A DNA stretch of 19,778 nt from Treponema sp. (GTDB taxonomy: Bacteria; Spirochaetota; Spirochaetia; Treponematales; Treponemataceae): contig JAFLSP010000004.1 in assembly GCA_022510885.1 (NCBI GenBank), positions 12,534 to 32,311 on the forward strand, written 5' to 3'. The translations under genes and the position numbers were made by a program. Position 1 is the first letter of the stretch. Every line of letters begins with the position of its first letter. The notes beneath the pieces were generated by a model. The model saw nothing but the letters and a program-made list of their open reading frames with translations. It was not told the origin of the DNA and searched no databases. This document shows positions 6,035 through 13,935 of the stretch, piece after piece.

Positions 6035-6889
6035 ATGATTATTAATCACAACATGAGTTCTTTGTATGCGAACCGCACGCTGGGCATCTCAAATGACCAG
6101 CTGATGGGGAACATCGAAAAACTCAGTTCAGGTCAGCGCATCAACAAAGCAGCAGACGATGCGTCGGGACTGGCAGTATCTGAAAAGATGCGCAGCCAGA
6201 TTCGCGGATTGAATCAGGCGAACAGGAACATCCAGAACGGTGTTTCGTTCATCCAGTCAACTGAGGGATATTTGCAGGAAACTACTGATATTCTTCAGCG
6301 CATCCGCGAACTTGCTGTTCAGTCAGCGAACGGCATCTATTCTGACGAAGACCGTATGCAGATTCAGGTGGAAGTGAGCCAGCTCGTGGCGGAAATCGAC
6401 CGCGTGGCTTCACAGGCTCAGTTCAACGGCATGAATATGCTCACGGGCAGTTTCGCGCAGGATTCTAGCACGGGACGCATTATGCAGTTCCAAATTGGTG
6501 CGAACGTTGACCAAAACACTCGTGTATTCATTGGCACTATGACTGCTCAGGCACTGGGACTCAAGGGAGCACAGGGCAATGATGAGCAACTTGGTATTGC
6601 TACGCCGGACAGCGCGAACGCGGCCATCGCAACCCTTGACAACGCTCTTTTGACAGTATCAAAGCAGCGTGCGGACTTGGGCGCGTATCAGAACCGCTTC
6701 GAGACTGCCTCACAGGGCATCGGTATCGCCGCTGAGAACCTTCAGGCTGCCGAGTCACGCATTCGTGATGTTGACATGGCATCCGAAATGGTGGAGTACA
6801 CGAAGAACCAGATTCTTACACAGTCTGGTACTGCAATGCTGGCACAGGCAAACAGCCAGTCTCAGAATGTTCTCGCATTGATGAGATAA
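6035..6889 (+). CDS. flaB: flagellar filament core protein FlaB (copy 2)
   Basis: 284 residues, a close paralogue of the preceding flagellin and likewise a periplasmic filament subunit. It begins [17 protein letters not shown], shares [22 protein letters not shown] and VEVSQLVAE, and ends [18 protein letters not shown]. The central stretch differs most ([17 protein letters not shown] against the [11 protein letters not shown] form) and there is no D2/D3 domain. GGAGGG at 6023-6028 sets the ATG at 6035; longer upstream frames are rejected because the flagellin N-terminus must begin at this Met. A 39-nt block (6356-6394) is identical at every base to 5228-5266 of copy 1 although flanking synonymous positions have diverged. 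A terminator hairpin follows at 6952. Confidence 0.97.
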   Translation: MIINHNMSSLYANRTLGISNDQLMGNIEKLSSGQRINKAADDASGLAVSEKMRSQIRGLNQANRNIQNGVSFIQSTEGYLQETTDILQRIRELAVQSANGIYSDEDRMQIQVEVSQLVAEIDRVASQAQFNGMNMLTGSFAQDSSTGRIMQFQIGANVDQNTRVFIGTMTAQALGLKGAQGNDEQLGIATPDSANAAIATLDNALLTVSKQRADLGAYQNRFETASQGIGIAAENLQAAESRIRDVDMASEMVEYTKNQILTQSGTAMLAQANSQSQNVLALMR

Positions 6890-6951
6890 ATCGAGCCGTT
6901 GTTCCTGCCAAGAGATTACTGGATGTCGTCTTTTCGACAGGAATAAACATG

Positions 6952-6985
6952 AAAGGGGAATGGGTGCGCCCCCACTCCCCTTTTT
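6952..6985 (+). terminator. intrinsic terminator between flaB and flaG
   Basis: AAAGGGGA (6952-6959) pairs with TCCCCTTT (6976-6983). After one A-C mismatch the stem continues TGGG (6961-6964) with CCCA (6971-6974), six-base loop. Five T (6981-6985) follow the GC-rich part. It lies just 4 nt before the flaG ribosome binding site, so flaG-fliD expression would depend on readthrough. A smaller TGTCG/CGACA hairpin is at 6924-6939. Confidence 0.88.
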
Positions 6986-7001
6986 ATCAGGAGGAACGCC
7001 C

Positions 7002-7370
7002 ATGAATATCAGTTCAATCGGGCAGAACATGGCAATGGATGGCCGTTACTCCGCCGCGACTGCTTACAGGGCACACACGCCGGTTCAGCCGGCGCAGATA
7101 CCCATGGCGGACGCGGCGCAGGTGGTTCAAAACATTACCGATAATATTGCGCAAGTGCAGGAAGATGCCCGCCAGTTGCAGAAACTTTCGGACGCTGTGC
7201 TGGGTCGCAAAGTTCAGTTCAATGTCAACCAAGAGCTGAATCAGGTGATAGTACGTATAGTAGATCCTTCTACCGACCAGGTTATCAAGGAGATTCCGTC
7301 AGCTGACATACAGAAACTGAAGGTCAGGATTAGAAAAGCAATTGGAATGCTGTTCGACGAGATGATTTAA
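7002..7370 (+). CDS. flaG: flagellar protein FlaG
   Basis: 122 residues, the normal size. The C-terminal half carries the family pattern: KVQFNVNQELNQVIVRIVDP (about 69-88) followed by DQVIKEIPSADIQKLK and a final GMLFDEMI. The N-terminal half is Ala/Gln-rich and probably flexible or helical. FlaG accompanies FliD in many bacteria and influences filament length; the biochemical role is not settled. AGGAGGA at 6989-6995 fixes the ATG at 7002; an in-frame GTG at 6960 lies inside the terminator and is rejected. fliD follows after 42 nt with no promoter or terminator visible between. Confidence 0.93.
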   Translation: MNISSIGQNMAMDGRYSAATAYRAHTPVQPAQIPMADAAQVVQNITDNIAQVQEDARQLQKLSDAVLGRKVQFNVNQELNQVIVRIVDPSTDQVIKEIPSADIQKLKVRIRKAIGMLFDEMI

Positions 7371-7412
7371 TCGTCTGCATTCTGACCTGTTTTTGAGCGT
7401 CAGGGAAATACT

Positions 7413-9485
7413 ATGGCAGAAATCAGCATACCCGGCGTCAGCAACAAATATAAGACGAACGACTATATCGACGCGCTGATGAAAAAAGAGCGAATTCCTC
7501 TGGAACGAGAGCAGGAGACGCTCGACAGATATAAAGAGCAGCAGAGTGCTTGGCGGGGAGTTAATCAGAAGATGTCTGAACTTCGGGAAAGCACGAAGGC
7601 TCTTTATTCGTTCGATAATCCGTTCAACAATAAACTCGCTACATCATCGAACGAACAGGCGTTCACGGCAGACGCGGGGCGCGATGCGACGTTCGGACAG
7701 ATAAAAATCGATGTTATCAAACCAGCGACGGGAGACAAATTCCTTTCCGCAGAACTTGAGAAAAACGCGACTGTTCCGCAGGGAACGTACACGTTTCAGG
7801 TGGCAGACAAGACGGTTTCATTCAACTGGAAAGGCGGAAAATTGCAGGATTTTATCACCTCGCTCAACCGCCGCGGGAACAACGTTATCAAAGCATCCAC
7901 CGTGGGCGTAAGCGGGAACAAACAAGCGCTGCTCATCGAATCACTCAAGACGGGCGAGGAAAGCACTCTTGTCTTTAAAGACGCAGCGCTTGACTACGCA
8001 CTTGCAAATGGAATCATCGAAAAATCGCGAGGCGACGTGACGGAATTCGGCACGGAAAAGAGCGCGTTTGCCAATCCTCCGCAGGAAGAGGTTTTGCCCG
8101 CCGGTGAACAGACGGGGATGCCTGACATGACGGCCGAGGCGATTACCATAGATGAAGGGTCGATTACCGTGCCGCCACGCGCAGGATTTTTGCTTTCCAT
8201 ACCCGAAGACACCGTCACGCGAGACAATATGCGTCTTGAATTCAGTTTTTCTTTGGAAAGCGTGGAAGACATCACGGAGGCGGTCAATGAACGCCTCGCC
8301 ATGCGTCCGGAACTGCCCGATGCGGGAAACGCGACGTATGAGGAAATCGTCATTCAGAACAATCCGAGTGAAACAAAACTGCCGCCCGTGCCGACCGAAC
8401 CGCTCGTGCCGATTACGGACGCAGCAGATTTTTATGTGCTCACGGATGACGGCACCGAGCATACAATTGATACGGACGCATTTGCAGTAGACGAGGAAAC
8501 AAACGAGCGCAATATATCGCTCATGCTTGAGGACTATCCTGGCATTACGGGTATCGTGGTACGAAACCGCAACACGGGTACGGCAATCACGCTGTCACCA
8601 TTTTCCGTTTTTGAAGAAAAAAAGAATGGCGGGTATCAGCCCGTGCACGCAGTCAGCACGGCGGGTGACGCAAAAATCAAGTATGAAGGCATCACGATTA
8701 CCCGACCAACCAACACAATTGATGATGTTGTGCCGCACGTGACGCTGAACATCCATAATCCCACGGAAAAAACAGAGACCGTGACGATTGCGGCAGACAA
8801 GGATGCGGCAAAAAATGCACTCATAAACTTTGTGGGTACGTACAATCAAGTCATTGCGGAGATGAACATTCTCAGCACGAACAAGCCCGAAGTTATCAGC
8901 GAACTGGACTATCTTTCAAGCGAGGAAAGCGAAGCGGCGAACGAGCGGTTGGGGATGTTCCAAGGTGACTACTCGCTCACACAGAACAAGGCCCAGATGC
9001 AGGCAATCATCGCGGCGAACTACGCATGGGCAGAAAACGCCCCGATTACGATGCTCTCACAAATCGGTATCTCCACACGTGCGGCAGGAAACGGCACGGG
9101 GTATACGGCAAGCCAGTTGCGCGGCTATCTTGAAATCGACGAAAAAAAACTAGATTCAGCCCTTGAGAGCAATCTTGAGGACATTAAAAACATCTTCGGC
9201 TATGACCGCGACGGCGACTTGATTATGGACTCCGGCATCGGTGTCGCGCTGGACAAACAACTTGGTTCATGGGTATCCACGGGGGGCATCATCGCAAACA
9301 AGAATCGCGGTATCGCACAAAAAATAACCGCGTCAGAAGCAAATATCCGCCGGTTAGAGACGCAGCTTGACCGTAAGGAAGCCGAACTCAAGGCAAAATA
9401 TGGACAGATGGAAGGTACGCTGAACAATTTGCAGGGACAGGCGAACACAATCAGCAACTGGGTCAACAGCGGACGGCAGCAATAG
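7413..9485 (+). CDS. fliD: flagellar filament cap protein FliD (hook-associated protein 2)
   Basis: 690 residues. The cap at the filament tip that inserts flagellin monomers, in the periplasm for a spirochete. The N-terminal FliD domain starts ISIPGVSNKYKTNDYIDALM (about 4-23) with coiled coil to about residue 60. The C-terminal FliD domain (about 440-690) includes INFVGTYNQVIAEMN, MLSQIGIST and LEIDEKKLDSALESN, then a coiled coil at about 633-675. It is clearly longer than the ~470-residue enterobacterial protein; the extra lies in an acidic, Pro/Thr-rich middle (about 200-430), probably domains on the outside of the cap. AGGGA at 7402-7406 supports the ATG. Cotranscribed with flaG and the two genes after it. 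Confidence 0.94.
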   Translation: MAEISIPGVSNKYKTNDYIDALMKKERIPLEREQETLDRYKEQQSAWRGVNQKMSELRESTKALYSFDNPFNNKLATSSNEQAFTADAGRDATFGQIKIDVIKPATGDKFLSAELEKNATVPQGTYTFQVADKTVSFNWKGGKLQDFITSLNRRGNNVIKASTVGVSGNKQALLIESLKTGEESTLVFKDAALDYALANGIIEKSRGDVTEFGTEKSAFANPPQEEVLPAGEQTGMPDMTAEAITIDEGSITVPPRAGFLLSIPEDTVTRDNMRLEFSFSLESVEDITEAVNERLAMRPELPDAGNATYEEIVIQNNPSETKLPPVPTEPLVPITDAADFYVLTDDGTEHTIDTDAFAVDEETNERNISLMLEDYPGITGIVVRNRNTGTAITLSPFSVFEEKKNGGYQPVHAVSTAGDAKIKYEGITITRPTNTIDDVVPHVTLNIHNPTEKTETVTIAADKDAAKNALINFVGTYNQVIAEMNILSTNKPEVISELDYLSSEESEAANERLGMFQGDYSLTQNKAQMQAIIAANYAWAENAPITMLSQIGISTRAAGNGTGYTASQLRGYLEIDEKKLDSALESNLEDIKNIFGYDRDGDLIMDSGIGVALDKQLGSWVSTGGIIANKNRGIAQKITASEANIRRLETQLDRKEAELKAKYGQMEGTLNNLQGQANTISNWVNSGRQQ

Positions 9486-9503
9486 CACGCAAAGGAGACC
9501 GTA

Positions 9504-10097
9504 ATGAACGTAACCGTGAACGGAAACGCCATAGATATTACCCTTGAGAACGAAAAAAACGTGGGCGATGTCCTGCGTGGTCTGGAAGAGGCGTTTGCGC
9601 AAAATAACGCCACGACAGTCGGCATTACGCTCAACGGAGAAAAAATTGCCGCAAAAGATTTTGATGCCGCTGTACAAACGCCCCTTGCTGACAACACGAC
9701 AATTGACGTGACGGTCGTATCCGAAACCGACGTGCGGGCAATGCTTGCCGCGCAAGCGGTAACAAGCCGCGAGATTGCCGCAAAACTAGAGCTGATTCCC
9801 GTACAACTGCAAAGCGGCAAGGATAAAGACGCACACGCCATAATCACACAACTAGCGGATTTGGTGGATGACGTGTGCCACACAACCTCACTTGCCGCGC
9901 TATTCCCTCCACTCCTCGAAAAACTGACTATAAACGGTACCGCTATCCCTGCATTTTTTGCAGAATTTTCCGATATTTTAAATACCTTCAGGCAGGCACT
10001 GGAGGACAAGGACAACGTACTGATTGGCGATTTGGCAGAGTATGAAATCAGCCCGCGGCTGACGGCTCTGGCAGACGCGATTGCATCGCAAGGATAG
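9504..10097 (+). CDS. unrecognised flagellar-operon protein
   Basis: 197 residues, no signal peptide, membrane segment or cysteine cluster, so cytoplasmic. Residues 1-75 alternate strands and one helix (MNVTVNGNAIDITLENEKNV, a helix around GDVLRGLEEAFAQ, then GITLNGEKI and TTIDVTVVSE), which looks like a beta-grasp fold. Residues 76-197 look wholly helical. AAAGGAG at 9491-9497 supports the ATG. It lies 18 nt after fliD and 4 nt before the PilZ gene, where many bacteria have the chaperone fliS or fliT. A role as a FliD or flagellin chaperone is a guess from position and helical content; there is no recognisable FliS motif. Confidence 0.85.
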   Translation: MNVTVNGNAIDITLENEKNVGDVLRGLEEAFAQNNATTVGITLNGEKIAAKDFDAAVQTPLADNTTIDVTVVSETDVRAMLAAQAVTSREIAAKLELIPVQLQSGKDKDAHAIITQLADLVDDVCHTTSLAALFPPLLEKLTINGTAIPAFFAEFSDILNTFRQALEDKDNVLIGDLAEYEISPRLTALADAIASQG

Positions 10098-10101
10098 CAC
10101 A

Positions 10102-11178
10102 ATGGATGGCAGCGGTTCGCCGTTACTGGCGCGGGCACAACTGAACATTTTTCTCGTCATCGCTCTGATTGTCGCCGTGTTCGCCACACTGACAATCATC
10201 TATTTGGTTTATAAGGCGATTCACAACTATCTCAACTCGCCGCAGTATCTGGAAAAACAACGCCGCCGCCCTACAACCGCAAAAGATATCAGTGCCATTG
10301 CCAAACAGTGCGCGCTCACCAAAGTGGAACACGTCATGCTGACCAAGCTCTGCAAAGCAAATCCATCGGTCAACGTCAAATATATGTTGCTCGACCTGAC
10401 CATGCTCGAACAGTATATGCGGGACGAATTCCTCGAATTAAAAGAAAAGGGCGATGAGAACGGCAAAACCGCACTCTTTTCCATGCGCGAAAAAATCCGC
10501 CACGCCTACGCGCCACCCGAGACCGTAACTTCCTCACGAAAAATCAGCGTGGGAGCGACGCTCACCTACACCGCCGCGCAAGGCGTACATTATAAACTGA
10601 CCGTCGCCGAAAAACAGATGGACTCCATCACGTTGGACATCCCGCGCGCAATGAGCGAGCGCGGAGAAAAGCCGCCCACGCTGTCAAAAATCACCTTCGT
10701 TTTTGAGCAAGCAAACAGCACGTTTTACCTCATGGATACGCGCGTCGTGCGCTACCAGTTGGGCAAACAGCGACAGGAGCAGATGATTGTCATGCATTCT
10801 GACCAGATTTCGCCGTTGCAAAAACGTCAGAATGACCGCATTGAAATGCAACAGGAATGCAAGTTTGCATCAGTCGCACTCATCAAAAACGATGACAACA
10901 CGAGCACTTACAAACCATCTAATTCCATGCATAACGGGACGTTACTCGATGTGTCCACGGGCGGCTGCCGACTGTTAGTCAATATTCCGATTAAAGCAGA
11001 CCAACTCATTTATGTACAGGGACACTTCAACAACCGTGACGACGATTCTGCCATCGGGACGATTCTGCGCACCACGCGCAGGCAAGACGACGGGAAATTC
11101 CTGCTGCACATCAAATTCGTGGATATCAGTCAAGCGACGATGAACCGAATTCTGGCGACCACGTGCGGTTACGACTGA
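10102..11178 (+). CDS. membrane-anchored PilZ-domain protein (probable c-di-GMP receptor)
   Basis: 358 residues. One membrane segment at about 16-37 follows a short N-terminus and is trailed by basic residues (KQRRR, 52-56), so the bulk is cytoplasmic. Residues 55-135 are helical. About 145-235 looks like the YcgR-type N-terminal beta domain (ISVGATLTYTAAQGVHYKL onward). The PilZ domain (about 240-350) keeps both c-di-GMP motifs: RQNDR (242-246) and DVSTGG (283-288). Position behind fliD fits a flagellar brake or motility regulator. AAGGA at 10090-10094 sets the ATG at 10102; a longer in-frame start at 10081 overlaps the preceding gene. The membrane anchor is the odd point, since YcgR and PlzA are soluble. 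Confidence 0.88.
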   Translation: MDGSGSPLLARAQLNIFLVIALIVAVFATLTIIYLVYKAIHNYLNSPQYLEKQRRRPTTAKDISAIAKQCALTKVEHVMLTKLCKANPSVNVKYMLLDLTMLEQYMRDEFLELKEKGDENGKTALFSMREKIRHAYAPPETVTSSRKISVGATLTYTAAQGVHYKLTVAEKQMDSITLDIPRAMSERGEKPPTLSKITFVFEQANSTFYLMDTRVVRYQLGKQRQEQMIVMHSDQISPLQKRQNDRIEMQQECKFASVALIKNDDNTSTYKPSNSMHNGTLLDVSTGGCRLLVNIPIKADQLIYVQGHFNNRDDDSAIGTILRTTRRQDDGKFLLHIKFVDISQATMNRILATTCGYD

Positions 11179-11185
11179 CGGTATC

Positions 11186-11215
11186 TTGACCTGCCGACCA
11201 TAATTAGGTTATACT
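11186..11215 (+). promoter_or_regulatory. sigma70-type promoter for the 88-aa gene, tsaE and tsaB
   Basis: TTGACC (11186-11191) and TATACT (11210-11215) with 18-nt spacing, 5 of 6 matches each. Transcription should start at about 11222, directly at the ATG of the next gene (11224). Confidence 0.8.
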
Positions 11216-11223
11216 AGTGTGAT

Positions 11224-11490
11224 ATGAGGGTACTTGAATTACAGTCAGTGAAGCGAGAGGATTTCGGTTTATATTACAGGCAAAACTATACCGCAATCGC
11301 TGTCCTGGAACTCGTCAAGACGACGGTACAAGCACCCGTTTCGTTCATCATTGAGACCAGTCCGCTTGGTATCAAGGAAGTGACGGTCAAAGTCTCAAAA
11401 GAAACTTATATCGAGTATCCCATGATTCCCGTCCGAAAAAGCCTAAAAGCATTCATTCTGGAAATGGACAGTCAGGGCAAGTTACCGTGA
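11224..11490 (+). CDS. small protein of unknown function, probably translated from a leaderless mRNA
   Basis: 88 residues, MRVLELQSVKREDFGLYYRQ onward, no signal peptide or membrane segment. Alternating hydrophobic and charged residues (SFIIETSPLGIKEVTVKVSK) suggest a small alpha/beta fold. I recognise no family. No Shine-Dalgarno precedes the ATG; the -10 box ends only 8 nt before it, so the transcript would start at or within 2-3 nt of the start codon. The stop overlaps the GTG start of tsaE (GTGA), so tsaE translation is probably coupled. The two overlaps in this three-gene run and the absence of a premature stop make the frame believable. Confidence 0.75.
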   Translation: MRVLELQSVKREDFGLYYRQNYTAIAVLELVKTTVQAPVSFIIETSPLGIKEVTVKVSKETYIEYPMIPVRKSLKAFILEMDSQGKLP

Positions 11491-11915
11491 CGCTCCTGTC
11501 CCGAAACGAAGCCGAGACGATTACGCTCGGACAAAAAATTGGCGCGAAACTACAAAGAGGCGATATTATCGCCTTGCAAGGAACGCTTGGTGCGGGAAAA
11601 ACAACGATTACCAAGGGTATCGCTCAGGCATTGGGTATACAGGATACAATTACTAGCCCCACGTTCTGTCTCATCAGCGAATATGAGGGTACAATGCCGC
11701 TCTATCACATGGATGTGTACCGTCTGGAAGACAGTGACGATTTCATCAATTTGGGTGCAGATGATATGCTGTACGGTCAAGGCGTAACGCTCATTGAATG
11801 GAGCGAAAAAATCATGCAAGAACTCCCCCAAAAGACGATTGTCCTGCAACTCATTCCAAACGATGATGGTTCACGTACAATCACGCTTGAAAACTGGCAA
11901 TACGGAGCGTTGTGA
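11487..11915 (+). CDS. tsaE: tRNA t6A biosynthesis ATPase TsaE
   Basis: 142 residues, typical size. ATPase partner of TsaB and TsaD in making N6-threonylcarbamoyladenosine at A37 of tRNAs reading ANN codons. Walker A is GTLGAGKT (32-39). Other family marks are TSPTF (56-60), the HMDVYRL stretch (74-80) and the EWSE motif (104-107). The start is GTG at 11487, overlapping the previous stop by 4 nt; an ATG start is not available nearby. The tsaB start overlaps its stop at A11915. tsaD and tsaC are not in the window. The tRNA at 148 (CAU) and other ANN decoders would be substrates of the pathway. Confidence 0.95.
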   Translation: MTLLSRNEAETITLGQKIGAKLQRGDIIALQGTLGAGKTTITKGIAQALGIQDTITSPTFCLISEYEGTMPLYHMDVYRLEDSDDFINLGADDMLYGQGVTLIEWSEKIMQELPQKTIVLQLIPNDDGSRTITLENWQYGAL

Positions 11916-12589
11916 TGAACGCACTGGCAATAGATTCCGCCTCGCGAACGATGGCGATTGCGGCAAAAAAAGGTGATGCCGCAGTAACCGTCATACTTGA
12001 CGCAGCAATGAAGCAATCTGAAAAGCTTCTGCCTATCATTGATTGGGTACTTTCACAGCTCGATTTGACTGTGGCGAATTTGGACTACGCCGCACTCTGC
12101 AAAGGTCCAGGAACGTTTACTGGCTTGCGGCTCGCATTTTCCGCGCTCAAAGCGTTGCAACTAAGCCACAACATTCCGCTGTATGCCGTTCCCTCGCTTG
12201 ACGTATACGCCTACCCTTTTTCCGACATTGACGGCGCAGTCGTCTCCGTCATTGACGCAAAAAAAGACCAATTTTTTGCGTCAATCTACCGCAACGGCAT
12301 CTGCTGTATGCCGCCCGCTGATACAAAAATTGAAGCAGTCGCCGAACAACTTAACACAGAAGAACGTATACTCGTAGTAGGCGCAAATGCCGATACGTTT
12401 GCCGAAATCCTGCGTTCGTTTGCGCCTACGCTCGATGTACGTTGTCCCAAGGCGCACCCCGCCCCCACCAACGCACTCTTTGCGCTTGCTGAAGCCATGA
12501 TTGAAAAAAAAGAACCGCCGCTTGCTGATTACGACGGTCCTGCATATCTACGAAAAAGCGAAGCAGAAATCGCATTGAAACAGGACTAA
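11915..12589 (+). CDS. tsaB: tRNA t6A biosynthesis protein TsaB
   Basis: 224 residues of the ASKHA fold, a catalytically inactive partner that forms the TsaB-TsaD heterodimer. Signatures are LAIDSASRTMAIA at the N-terminus and KGPGTFTGLRLAFSALK (63-79). It is shorter than TsaD and lacks the metal-binding HxxxH, so it is not tsaD. ATG at 11915 shares its A with the TGA stop of tsaE; GGAG at 11904-11907 gives 7-nt spacing. A GTG one codon earlier is possible but less well placed. The gene ends 3 nt from the convergent scpB end, with no hairpin terminator between them. Confidence 0.94.
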   Translation: MNALAIDSASRTMAIAAKKGDAAVTVILDAAMKQSEKLLPIIDWVLSQLDLTVANLDYAALCKGPGTFTGLRLAFSALKALQLSHNIPLYAVPSLDVYAYPFSDIDGAVVSVIDAKKDQFFASIYRNGICCMPPADTKIEAVAEQLNTEERILVVGANADTFAEILRSFAPTLDVRCPKAHPAPTNALFALAEAMIEKKEPPLADYDGPAYLRKSEAEIALKQD

Positions 12590-12592
12590 CCA

Positions 12593-13138
12593 TTACCGCG
12601 CCAGCTCGAAACGTTCGTTTTCGGTATCGTCCAATTGTGGTAATTCAGCGATTGAATTTAGGTGGAAGAATTTTAAGAATTCTTTTGTCGTACCGAACAA
12701 CGTCGGGCGACCTGGTGCATCCTTTTTGCCTATTTCTTTAACCAATTGCCGTTTAGTAAGCAGACGAATCATGTCATCGGGAGAGACGCCGCGCAAGGCT
12801 TCAATCTCTGCCCGCGTAATCGGCTGTTTGTAGGCGATAATCGAAAGCACTTCCATCGCCGAACGAGAAAGACGACCTTCGTTTTTGTTACCATATCGCT
12901 CTTTGAGCGCATCCCAAAATTCCTTTTTAGGCACAAGCGTCCATCCGCCAGTAATCATGGCTAGCTCTATACCGCTATTTTCACCAGCATATTTTTCTTT
13001 GAGCGCGTCCACACATTTTTCCACGACATCTTTTGCCAGCTGGGAGACATTCGCAATCGCATCAACGCTCATCGGTTCGCTTTCCAAAAACAACACCGTC
13101 TCAACCAGTGCCGTTTCTTTCTCAAGATTCAATTGCAT
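12593..13138 (-). CDS. scpB: segregation and condensation protein ScpB
   Basis: 181 residues. Winged-helix kleisin-interacting subunit of the SMC-ScpAB condensin, acting on the nucleoid. The family core is visible in the middle: RLSRSAMEVLSIIAYKQPIT (about 88-107), RAEIEALRGV, then the strong PGRPTLFGTTKEFLKFF near 140-157. The ATG at 13138 is chosen because AGGGA lies just upstream and it leaves 8 nt after the scpA stop. A start at 13168 would add ten residues and overlap scpA by 22 nt. Last gene of recA-folK-scpA-scpB, ending against tsaB. Confidence 0.94.
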   Translation of the reverse strand: MQLNLEKETALVETVLFLESEPMSVDAIANVSQLAKDVVEKCVDALKEKYAGENSGIELAMITGGWTLVPKKEFWDALKERYGNKNEGRLSRSAMEVLSIIAYKQPITRAEIEALRGVSPDDMIRLLTKRQLVKEIGKKDAPGRPTLFGTTKEFLKFFHLNSIAELPQLDDTENERFELAR

Positions 13139-13146
13139 ACGATTCC

Positions 13147-13920
13147 CTACGCCGCTTGATATTTGCAAATCTTTATGTCGCCGAACATACGGTTTTGCAG
13201 GATAGTTGCCAGTTTGAATTTAACGGCTTCAAGCAATGCCATGAACGCACAAATAACGTCCAACGCATTTCCTTTGCGAATAATCAAATCGGTAAACATA
13301 CACTCGCCATTTTTATCTAGATACTCGTTCATCAATGTGATTTTTTCGTTCACACTCACTTCTTCATACATATCAAGGATTTTTGCATCGGAGTACGCAC
13401 TTACCATCGCCTTAAAAATCTTCTGCATCTGTTGCAACAAGTCCCAGGTATCGATACGCTCCCACAAGTCATCCTCGTCAAACGGAAGTACACGCTGAAT
13501 TTTCTTACGCTCAAAGCTCCACTCGTTCTCATCCTCTTTTTCTTCCATCAGCGCGGAAAGCTTCTTAAACTTCTGGTATTCAATCAGTTTTTCGACCAGT
13601 TCCTCGCGCGGGTCGTCAAAATCAAGGTTCTCGGCGACCTCCACAGGGAGCATCATGTTGCTTTTAATCCGCAAAAGCTGCGCGGCCATTTTATAGAATT
13701 CAGACAAATCACCTAAATCAACGGTAGCGGCAAAGTCGAGATATTCCAAGAACTGCTCGGTAATCTCCGCAATCGGAATGTCATAAATGTTAATTTTGTT
13801 ATCGCGAATCAATGCCAAAAGCAAGTCAAGCGGTCCTTCAAACTCGCCCGCTGTATAGCGATGGCGAACATCTGCCTTTTCTGCCGTCCCCGACTGCACC
13901 ATCAGATACTGCTCTTCCAC
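13147..13920 (-). CDS. scpA: segregation and condensation protein ScpA (kleisin)
   Basis: 257 residues. Kleisin subunit bridging the SMC heads and binding ScpB. The N-terminal SMC-binding helix region shows the family stretch GEFEGPLDLLLALI (25-38) followed by INIYDIPIAEITEQFLEYL. An acidic linker (VEKLIEYQKFKKLSALMEEK onward) leads to the C-terminal winged helix. The start is GTG at 13920, firmly placed by GAGGAGG six bases upstream. folK ends 15 nt before. scpB follows after 8 nt, the usual pairing. SMC itself is not in the window. Confidence 0.95.
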   Translation of the reverse strand: MEEQYLMVQSGTAEKADVRHRYTAGEFEGPLDLLLALIRDNKINIYDIPIAEITEQFLEYLDFAATVDLGDLSEFYKMAAQLLRIKSNMMLPVEVAENLDFDDPREELVEKLIEYQKFKKLSALMEEKEDENEWSFERKKIQRVLPFDEDDLWERIDTWDLLQQMQKIFKAMVSAYSDAKILDMYEEVSVNEKITLMNEYLDKNGECMFTDLIIRKGNALDVICAFMALLEAVKFKLATILQNRMFGDIKICKYQAA

Positions 13921-13935
13921 CGCTATCCTCCTCTG

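Noticed and set aside
9200..10138. 312-aa frame on the minus strand
   Set aside because: Ser/Ala-rich shadow of fliD and the following gene, which are well supported on the + strand.
13139..13168. ScpB start ten codons upstream
   Set aside because: It would overlap scpA by 22 nt and has no Shine-Dalgarno, while 13138 has AGGGA just upstream.
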